In this document: in pieces, positions 58,001 through 64,000 of the stretch
Layout: every line of letters starts with the position of its first letter
Position numbering within the stretch: the first letter of the stretch is position 1
NCBI GenBank assembly: GCA_905178155.1
Contig: CAJINV010000015.1
Coordinates: forward strand, 457,309 to 521,308
From: Amoebophrya sp. A120
Taxonomy: Eukaryota; Sar; Dinophyceae; Syndiniales; Amoebophryaceae
Direction: 5' to 3'
DNA: 64,000 bases
Translations under genes and position numbers: made by a program
Notes under the pieces: model-generated
Seen by the model: the letters and a program-made list of their open reading frames with translations, nothing else
Told to the model about the DNA's origin: nothing
Database searches by the model: none

Positions 58001-59955
58001 AGAACGACGAGACGCCCGCCCCTGTTGCTCTGCCGTGCTGTCGTTCCCGCTCGGCGACTCGTCGGTCGAGCTCTCATCGCTGTCTGTCGCAGTCGCCCCC
58101 AGCGTCCCAAATCCACTCTGCCGCAATATTATGCATTGCAAAACAAGTATCGTACTCGTACTAATTGGCTCCTCAATCGATCATGCAAAACGGATCGCCT
58201 CACAAAGCCGAATCAGCATGGCAAATTGCATTTGATGTCATGCTGCGCTAATGCATAGGCGACGTATAACTTAAATTTTAATTGCGATTACTACTAGAGC
58301 TAGTACGATTTAACTTTTGCAATGCATACGCATTGGCTGCTGCTGACCACTCGTCCCGCTGGTGCCGCCCGCCTGCTGCTGCACGGCGACCAAAGCCGCC
58401 TGCTTCTGCTTCATATACGGGCGCATTTCTTCGCGAAAGAAGTTTTTCACCTGCTTGACGCGCGACAAAGTCTGCTTTACCCTCGGGTAAAATGTTGCGT
58501 CCGTTTCAAAAAAAACCTTTTGGGCCCCCTCGTGCCGTTCGTAGTCTCCCTCTCCGCTATCCTTTCGGTGGCCATACAAAACATCATTGCACCCTTTGTT
58601 CCAAAATTGGTAACGCTCCCGCAAGCACCGGCTACCAGCGTCGAAGGCTCGGACTGACCAGCGCATCGGAAGCGTTGGCGATCCATCAGGTAGAACTGCA
58701 CCAGGAATGTTTCGTCGACCAAACACGGGCCAAAGAAGGGTGTCCATACTCAAATCGGTACCTGCTGTGATCGGTCGAGGCAAGTTTGGTAGGATGTGGT
58801 GCTGGATCAGCGGCGTCAGAAATACAGCGACGCTACTGTCATCTTCCTGAGGAAATAAATTGTGCCCGATTGTTCCCATCAGTTTCTCCATAATTCGTTT
58901 TTTCTGATCTAGGCTGTATCGAGGTTGTCCGTCTGCGCTTTTCTTCCCTTTTGGCGTCTCCAGAAAGCCGATCTCAGCTTGCGCAGGAGCAGTAGGATGC
59001 ATCATCTCATTTAGCGTTTGATCCCAGCTTGTGCCTTGTGTCAGACTGTGGCAGTCAATTTGGATCGCCCCCGCCGTTCGAAAGCACTCGGCTTTCTTAT
59101 CAAAAGGAAAAATCCCCCCTCCCCATATCAAAACGGAAATCTGTGACGCGGGATTTGTGTACACAAATCGCATCTGTCTTGCAGTGAGGCACTACAGGCA
59201 AAGCCTAAGCCTGTGCAGGGGTGTTTTGGCGTAGGTGCTTAGCATAGCAGAGGCCTGTCATGTAGTCGTAACAGCATTACGAAATGCCTGTATAACACGG
59301 CGGATTCTTTTGATTTGCCCCCTTGCAAGAGAGTGTGGTCACAAATCAGCATCACAAATTTTTAGGGGCATGCCTTTTCAGTATGGGGAGGGGGGATTTT
59401 TCCTCACAATATTTCTGCTTGGCGAGTTCTGCCATTTTTTGAACCGCATTTGCTATGGGAGTGTCAGGTTTGAAATCGACAAAGTTGAAATAATTTGTCA
59501 TGCATAAAATGGATGCCAGTTAGACCTGCAGTTTGTAGTCGGCGCATGACAAATTTTCCCGGTCCTGGAAGCGAGTCTGTCATGCGGTTTAGGGCAAAAG
59601 AGCTGCCTTCTGTCATGCTAGTCAGCAGTCCAACTTTTGACCCTTACCAGGACTATAATCTGCCTCCCTTGCGTCCTCTGCAATAGAATCACTTTCTGTA
59701 TCGCATTTTATACATTACAAGTTATTTCAACTTTGTCGATTTCAACTCTGACACATCCATATTTGCTGCGTCTTGTTTTGAAGATAGTACAACTCGGGGG
59801 GCCCTGGAGGTGGCTCGCTTCTTGCTGCTGTGTCCCCTTCTTGCAAAGCCAACGACAGGGAGAAGGAAAACCTCAGAACAATTGTTGGCCAAAGACCCGA
59901 GAAGGGTCAGCAGAGCAAAACTGGACCAGGTCCAGGACAACGACATTTTTGTCAT
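52014..59955 (-). CDS. H: 986-aa protein with N-terminal signal-like segment, 20 exons
   Basis: Exons: 59955-59762, 59448-59412, 59092-58329, 58121-58000, 57849-57806, 57493-57338, 57008-56828, 56450-56412, 56164-56097, 55918-55861, 55457-55396, 55118-55021, 54704-54167, 54036-53898, 53756-53606, 53339-53252, 53006-52918, 52567-52520, 52252-52182, 52027-52014. The sum is 2961 nt = 987 codons. Sixteen introners, two GT-AG introns (54037-54166, 53007-53251), and one odd intron at 55919-56096. N-terminus MTKMSLSWTWSSFALLTLLG looks like a signal peptide. Then come a globular-looking part (LTPLIQHHILPNLPRPITAG, WNKGCNDVLYGHR), an acidic/Ser linker, a Lys/Arg-rich patch (RRRPDGKMKGMNKKKR), a helical AVLTAALELAEDAGVG part, and a charged coiled-coil-like C-terminal half. 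It ends IIGAEAKATEA. Unknown family; possibly secreted or organelle-targeted. Confidence 0.85.
52033..52181. mobile_element. Introner, IE1
   Basis: Flanks CTTAT/CTTTT. Last introner of H, 14 coding bases before the stop. Confidence 0.83.
52258..52519. mobile_element. Introner, IE2
   Basis: Perfect GCAGG duplication. Joins DTYETPA to EETPFHI in H. Confidence 0.9.
52573..52917. mobile_element. Introner, IE3-like, mismatched flanks
   Basis: Ends TATCCGGGCTAAAAACGTC and GACGTTTTCCCCAAAGATA. Flanks ATTTT/AGCTG; the 5-base rule joins QLATQL to RLDFLFG in H. Confidence 0.75.
53345..53605. mobile_element. Introner, IE2
   Basis: Flanks TCTGG/CCTGG. Joins KAELP to AGTQQEQ in H with one junction codon. 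Confidence 0.88.
53762..53897. mobile_element. Introner, unclassified, 136 bp
   Basis: Ends TATCAAATGGAAAGGTGC and GTAGCACCTTGGATA. Flanks TGAGC/TGCAT. Frame kept in H, but the motif is weak and boundaries are less certain. Confidence 0.55.
54710..55020. mobile_element. Introner, IE4
   Basis: Perfect TTGGA duplication. Joins FKDQLS to KRWTRMA in H. Confidence 0.9.
55124..55395. mobile_element. Introner, IE2
   Basis: Perfect TTCGT duplication. Joins LEEMHE to KTEAFLR in H. Confidence 0.9.
55463..55860. mobile_element. Introner, long IE4 variant
   Basis: 398 bp; ends TATGCAAGAGTCAGGACG and CAACTCCCAGCATA. Flanks TGCCC/TTTGG do not match. Frame kept (AAAFLQ to TGRIHDT) in H. Confidence 0.7.
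55919..56096 (-). other. Intron with inverted-repeat ends that breaks the 5-base rule
   Basis: Between ARKK and HDYFLV of H. Both ends read GTG-Y-TACAGT inward, so an element origin is likely, but no duplication is visible and neither GT-AG nor the 5-base rule gives the required phase. Boundaries were set by frame only. Confidence 0.5.
56170..56411. mobile_element. Introner, IE2, shortened right end
   Basis: Flanks CGACA/CGAGA. Joins VVRTHL to ADIWTRP in H. Confidence 0.85.
56456..56827. mobile_element. Introner, unclassified, 372 bp
   Basis: Both ends carry GCAAATATGT and GTCTGGTGG/ATCTGGTGG. Flanks CACCG/CGCCC. Joins PKVLLG to AEKYRPR in H. Confidence 0.72.
57014..57337. mobile_element. 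Introner, IE5
   Basis: Perfect GATGA duplication. Joins KRASLI to APTGRAN in H. Confidence 0.9.
57499..57805. mobile_element. Introner, IE4
   Basis: Perfect CTTCT duplication in a short CTT run, so placement can slide. In H. Confidence 0.85.
57855..57999. mobile_element. Introner, IE1
   Basis: Perfect GAGAA duplication. Joins GRASRRS to PRRRPDG in H. Confidence 0.9.
58127..58328. mobile_element. Introner, long IE1 variant
   Basis: 202 bp; flanks CGCAA/CGCAT. Joins QQQPMR to QSGFGTL in H. Confidence 0.83.
59098..59411. mobile_element. Introner, IE5
   Basis: Perfect TTTCT duplication. Joins AELAKQK to AECFRTA in H. Confidence 0.9.
59454..59761. mobile_element. Introner, IE4
   Basis: Perfect TTTGC duplication. 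Joins SKQDAA to NAVQKMA in H. Confidence 0.9.
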
Positions 59956-60115
59956 GATTTGTTTTGTAGTCCCGATAAAAACAAGTATAATAAGTTGTAC
60001 CTACAACCAGCAAGTCGAAGAAAAATCGCGGAATGAATTCTTCTTTACGTATAAATAAAAATTTGACATACAACTCCAGCACAAATTTATAAAAAAATGG
60101 GTCGTAGTACTACTT

Positions 60116-60172
60116 TAGGGTAAAGGGTTTAGGTTTCAGCCGAAGTTGTTTTAGTTTTAGGTTTAGGGTTTA
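60116..60172. repeat. Interstitial telomere-like TTTAGGG variants
   Basis: TTAGGGTAAAGGGTTTAGG, then GTTTTAGGTTTAGGGTTTAA. Degenerate array about 150 bp upstream of the H start. Confidence 0.65.
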
Positions 60173-60824
60173 AGCGACGAACTAAACTTTGATTTAGAGT
60201 TCTCCGAAGATTTAAGTATGTTGCTTCACAAGTCCTCTTCTCTTTTCATAGATTGCAATCCAAAACAAGCAGTGCCGAAACGACACGGAAGTAGTAGTAG
60301 TAGAGCTTGCGAACTTTGTTTTTCTCAAAAACTGTCAATATAGGAATGTGCTTTTTCCAAAATGAAACAGAGGAGACCGAGCGCAGAAGAGACCACCCGG
60401 CTGGTGTGCAGCAAGGGCATTTTCGCACAGAAGCGGCGGTTTTTTTTCAATTATCATCAGGATCTCAGACTCGTCCTTCAATATAGCGTGATCAGTCTTC
60501 AATTTGAACCGAAGCAGTGGCAGCTTTTGGGCTGTTCAACATCCTTGACACAACTACAGCTTTGGATCTGGTGCAATCTTGATCTTGTGTAGGAGCAATT
60601 TTGGATCAAAACATCTTCCACGATTCTTCGAAGATGTGCCATCTGTCGTAATTTTTCTAAATCATGTATACTAGGTAGCTGCAGATGCAGTTAACCGATT
60701 CTCTTTTTTCCCGAATTTACATTGTACCGACATGGTGTGCCACTTATTCATCAGCACGAGGGAGCACGAGCAACAGATTATTTTCCTTCAAGATCAGAGA
60801 ACCAGATCGTAGTGCATGGATTTT

Positions 60825-61136
60825 TTACGAGATGGAGGTGCCGCCCTCTTCATATAGGTGGATGAAAATGATGAACAGCCGCCCTGCTCTTTCCTGTGTG
60901 GCTGCCACTTCCTCGGCTCCATTCGCGAATCCGTTCATTGCCGTATTCATCGCCGCGTCGGAGTCGCTGCTATCTGCTGGCCGCACTCGTTTACTCATCC
61001 ACCGTTGGTGGGCGGAGTTCTTGTCGTCTGCAAATTTGGGCTCGATTGTTGTGGTTGCGGAGAATCGTGAACCTAAATCGACGCTACCACTGTCGAAAAT
61101 AGGTCTGTCGGGATCAGAAGTCGCTCTTCTCACGTC
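60825..61136 (-). CDS. Possible last exon of an unknown gene
   Basis: Minus frame of 104 codons from an acceptor-like GCATTGCAG to a stop at 60825. It reads SDPDRPIFDSGSVDLG and KRVRPADSSDSDAAMNTAMN, which looks like protein, then hydrophobic LFIIFIHL inside one copy of the 39-bp repeat. I could not find upstream exons. Confidence 0.35.
   Translation of the reverse strand, partial: DVRRATSDPDRPIFDSGSVDLGSRFSATTTIEPKFADDKNSAHQRWMSKRVRPADSSDSDAAMNTAMNGFANGAEEVAATQERAGRLFIIFIHLYEEGGTSIS
60855..60893. repeat. 39-bp direct repeat, copy 1
   Basis: TAGGTGGATGAAAATGATGA and 19 further bases, identical to 61744-61782, offset 889 bp. Confidence 0.9.
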
Positions 61137-61743
61137 CTGCAATGCGACCGATTCGCTCTGGATTCAGTTCGAGCAACAGTCTTGCTGGCGGCGAGAACTG
61201 CGGAATCCCATGCGTGTTGTATTTTCAATTCTTCCAATAGTCAGAATGTGAATCACGGAAAGTCTTACACGAAAGATTTCGTATACTCATTGGCACCTTG
61301 AGCCAACCAGCGGGCAAACAAAGAAAGGATGGGTCCAGTGTGTTTCCAGCAAAGCACTAAAAAGGTCAATGACGTATGTGCCCGCTTAGTCGGGTTTTTC
61401 GGTTTCTTAAAGTTAGTCTTTTCTTACATTCTATTTCTACTGCGACTCAGAAACAAAGAAAAGGCACAAAGGAAAATCCGACCCGTACAACTTTATTTTT
61501 ACCACGACAAGAAGAAAAGGAAAAGCGCGAAGGAAAAAAGTCCAGTACGACAATACGACTTATTTCAGGATGCTACGCACGATATCACGACCTTCTTATT
61601 CTTGTTGACAAAAAAGTGAAAACAAAAACAGACGACCATCATCTCTCATCTTGTTCGCTCATCTTTCGATTGAAAAACAAAAACAAGAACATCACCCCTG
61701 TGTTGAAAACAGGCGACATCAATGACGAAGTCGTCAATATACT

Positions 61744-61782
61744 TAGGTGGATGAAAATGATGAACAGCCGCCCTGCTCTTTC
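61744..61782. repeat. 39-bp direct repeat, copy 2
   Basis: Identical to copy 1; both copies are preceded by a short A/T stretch ending in TAGG. Confidence 0.9.
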
Positions 61783-62153
61783 ATAGCAGCTTTGGACGAC
61801 GACCCACCAGTGGCCGTTGTTCAGCCCCCACGAGTCGTGGCTTTTTACTCACTTTCATTCTCCACTGCTCGTCTTGGACTTGATCCTCCTCAAATGCAGC
61901 TCCTAGAGCAGCTTTATCAATCTTCTACAACCTTTACGGTGGTTTATGCCAGACCCGGAGGAAAAAGTGATGTGCCGGAAACCTTTTACAATATCCTGGT
62001 CGAACGAGGACGAAACATGGTGTCAAATCATACAGGAGTAGTAAGTAATCAGTTGCTCGTCGGTTCTCGTTCTTGTGCAGCCGACACTTGTACTACTACA
62101 TGCACTATGACTATGACAAACTGCACCACCACTGCAGCTCCATATTTTACTCC

Positions 62154-63632
62154 TTACGAATTGGTTTTCGTAATGTCCCACTCCTCAAACTTTTCGTCGC
62201 TGTCTTCGGGGTGGAAGTGTGCGACGCCTCCGTCTAGACCACTCTGGTCACCGCTTATCGATGAAAAAACAACCCCATCCACATACAATTTGTCATGCAA
62301 AACATACATAAAATCCCGTATCTGTCGTGCGAAAAATGGATGCGGATGGTTTTTTTTCTGTGGATACCACTGTCACTGTCAGGAGCTGCACCATCGTCGG
62401 AGTCGTCACCGGAATCATCATCGTCCTCGGCCTCCTCATATGGATCGCAAAAGTATCGCACTCGAGCTAGTAGTGGAGTTGTAATGCATGGCAAATATCC
62501 TACCATTTTTCTTGGTGAAGAAATTTGTCATGCGATTTTTCTCTACGTACGATACTTTTGCGATGCATACCTCACAACCAATGCAGTCCACCGCCAGATC
62601 TCGCATCATCGAAATCTCCACGGCCTTGCTCGGGATTTCCAACTCCACGCAACAGCACTGCGCGTCTTTCTTATCACAGCAGAGCATGCTCTTACTTGAT
62701 TGTTCATCTGCTTCACATGTTCTATCACAACTGAATCTGATGAAAAAGTGTTCTCATGATGCTTACTACGATTGCCTATCTAATGCAAGAAGGCAGCAAA
62801 ATCATGCGTAAAACCAGGGCGCGACTAGTATAAACAGGTCGATTTACAATTACGAACATCACTGTCTTGCTGTGATAATCTTCGCACTCCTCGGGAGTCA
62901 GTGGCTCTTTCGGATCAAAGGGTTTAAACTTCGGGAAGGTTAATATGGGAGTGTCAGGATCGAAATCGTCAAAGTTGAATTTGAAATAATTTCTGATGCA
63001 TAAACTGCAAGGCATGAAGTGCCTCTCTTGCAGGGATGGCAAGTGAGGCCGACTGTCAGCCTGTTTGGGGTCTGCGATAGAGCTGCTAAAGCAGCATGAC
63101 AAAAGACGCCCTCTGTCCCTAAACAGCATGACAAACTGGATTTAGACGGCTCCGAAATTTGTCATGCGCCGCTTAGAAATTGGGCTTCCAACTGGTATCG
63201 ATTTTACGCAAGTTATTTCAGCTTTGTCGATCTCGATTTCAATCTTGACACTCCCATAGTTAATTCGCCTGTGACCCCGTACCACGCCGAGTTCAGCTCT
63301 TCTTTGGTAAACTTCTTTCGTTTATGCGTCGCAAAAGTTGTATGTTTATCGTGCTAGAAATAAATGTAATTGCAACATGCTACAGCTAAGTTTACTTTTG
63401 CGAAGGAATGTGACTTTTGGGATGCGGATACGGATTCGGGTAGGTGGTCATGCAACTACATCAACAAGACAAAGACTGCAATTAGTACGACGACTACGCT
63501 CACACAACTTTTACAGAGGATATGGCTTTACGTAGTCGTCTTTCTTCGGGGGCGGTATGATTGGGTACGGATCAGGGGAGTCGTTCGTGATGTCCGGCAG
63601 CTCCTTGTACACGACCGCCCCTGGGTCGGGTT
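62154..63632 (-). CDS. J: acidic, Cys-containing protein, 5' part beyond the window
   Basis: Exons: 63632-63523, 63317-63259, 62938-62858, 62736-62570, 62433-62367, 62250-62154; more lie upstream. Four introners and one likely GT-AG intron (62737-62857, donor GTTCGT) separate them, and phases agree throughout. Readable blocks: VYKELPDITNDSPDPYPIIP, FTKEELNSAWYGVTGEL, FPKFKPFDPKEPLTPEECED, then a Cys cluster (LCCDKKDAQCCCVELE), an acidic tail (EEAEDDDDSGDDSDDGA) and the end FEEWDITKTNS before TAA at 62154. The plus strand of the tail also reads as a hydrophobic segment, but the minus reading joins three exons without a stop and is preferred. No family recognised. Confidence 0.75.
62256..62366. 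mobile_element. Introner, unclassified, 111 bp (shortest)
   Basis: Ends TATCGATGAAAAAAC and TTTTTTTCTGTGGATA. Flanks CCGCT/CCACT. Joins APDSDSG to DQSGLDG in J. Confidence 0.83.
62439..62569. mobile_element. Introner, IE1
   Basis: Perfect CCTCA duplication. Joins DCIGCE to EAEDDDD in J. Confidence 0.9.
62944..63258. mobile_element. Introner, IE4
   Basis: Perfect GTTAA duplication. Joins GVTGEL to TFPKFKP in J. Confidence 0.9.
63323..63522. mobile_element. Introner, unclassified, 200 bp
   Basis: Ends TATGCGTCGCAAAAGTTGT and ACAACTTTTACAGAGGATA. Flanks TCGTT/TGGCT. Joins DDYVKP to KKFTKEE in J. Confidence 0.8.
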
Positions 63633-63637
63633 TTATT

Positions 63638-63805
63638 TATCCCACGTAAAGTCACCCTCACCACCAATTTGTCATGCGGAAACGAAATCATGTCATGCGT
63701 TGAAATGCTGCAAAGTTACTTTTTATTCTGCATTTCTTTGCTCTTTAATTATTACGCACTCGAAAGTAGTACAACAAAGGTCTGATGGTGATTTTACATT
63801 CCATA
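63638..63805. mobile_element. Introner, unclassified, 168 bp
   Basis: Ends TATCCCACGTAAAGTCACC and GGTGATTTTACATTCCATA. Flanks TTATT/CCACA do not match. Phase of the next J exon is compatible. Confidence 0.65.
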
Positions 63806-63811
63806 CCACAT

Positions 63812-64000
63812 TGATGGAGAGAAAAAAGTTTGTCAGAGTCACTAACTTGCAGGCTTTGCATTACAAATTTTCTTAGCATCACAAATTTTCCTTGTATTGC
63901 AGAAACACTAGGGAAATCCCTAATAAAGTTCGGCTGTGATGCATTTTTACGCATGACAAACACTTTTGTGTTGCAAAAATGCGCATGAGTGATCGTGACG
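63812..64000. mobile_element. IE6 element cut by the window edge
   Basis: Matches 35105-35310 from its left end to GTGATCGTGACG at the last base. Only about six bases separate it from the element before it. Confidence 0.85.

Larger units (their letters stand above)
59956..62153. other. H upstream to J 3' side, no confident gene
   Basis: Holds a telomere-like run, a 39-bp direct repeat pair and one possible minus exon, listed separately. A long plus-strand frame (61747-62484) overlaps the J last exons and has Thr/Cys runs; I do not call it. Confidence 0.4.

Noticed and set aside
61747-62484. Plus-strand 245-codon frame (YSLSFSTARLGLDPPQMQLL)
   Set aside because: It overlaps the J last exons on the other strand, reads through an introner, and has Thr/Cys runs. 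The minus reading joins several exons to a natural stop.
2485-63805. CRISPR-like array from the many repeated short motifs
   Set aside because: Repeats are inverted ends of dispersed elements, not evenly spaced direct repeats; the genome is eukaryotic.

Overview
ORGANISM. The window looks nuclear and eukaryotic. Genes are split into many exons, canonical GT-AG introns occur, and coding exons are cut by dozens of short elements with terminal inverted repeats. All ten genes I can model read from the minus strand, with no convincing plus-strand gene. One-way gene order plus swarms of intron-like inverted-repeat elements fits a dinoflagellate-type alveolate. The closest match I know is the parasitic syndinian Amoebophrya, for which introner elements with inverted repeats and target duplications have been described. 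That placement is inference from memory; I ran no search.

MAIN RESULT. About 60 elements of 0.11-1.0 kb sit inside coding sequence. Nearly all begin TAT and end ATA, have inverted-repeat ends, and are flanked by a 5-base direct repeat. Removing the element plus one copy of the repeat restores the reading frame. With this one rule (plus a few GT-AG introns) I rebuilt six complete reading frames by hand, with lengths 1824, 6549, 2805, 5601, 5715 and 2961 nt. All are multiples of three and I found no internal stop. The ends do not supply GT/AG at the required junction, so excision is either non-canonical splicing or DNA-level elimination.

FAMILY NAMES USED BELOW (by end sequence). IE1 = TGCAAAAGTATCG, about 145 bp. 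IE2 = GTCTGGGTCTGGAAG, about 260 bp. IE3 = AAAAACGTCCCCACC, about 280 bp. IE4 = GTCAGG plus GAAATCGTCAAAG, about 310 bp. IE5 = AAAAATCCCCCCTCCCC, about 320 bp. IE6 = GTGATCGTGACGAAC, about 210 bp. IE7 = GTAAATTTCCCGTAC, about 155 bp. IE8 = A-rich TATCCAA ends. IE9 = AAAAACGCCCC. IE10 = AGTGCACAAC. Most families share an internal motif, GCAT-N-ACAAATTT or its complement.

LAYOUT, left to right. g1 (partial, 1-676). g2 (2331-5955, 607 aa, one PGPGAY motif). A (7029-16066, 2182 aa). C (20171-23235, 934 aa). G (24568-25026, 152 aa). B (25678-32570, 1866 aa). F (34147-44194, 1904 aa). D (45646-50491, about 881 aa). H (52014-59955, 986 aa). J (62154-63632 and beyond, 5' incomplete). A/B, C/D and G/F are paralogous pairs, so the centre is a duplicated and rearranged gene cluster whose upstream DNA was duplicated too. 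No introner position is shared within a pair, so most insertions post-date the duplication. A, B, C, D and H have hydrophobic N-termini and low-complexity or coiled-coil bodies and look lineage-specific; I assign no biochemical function to them.

All coordinates and frame sums were worked out by eye and may be off by a base or two.
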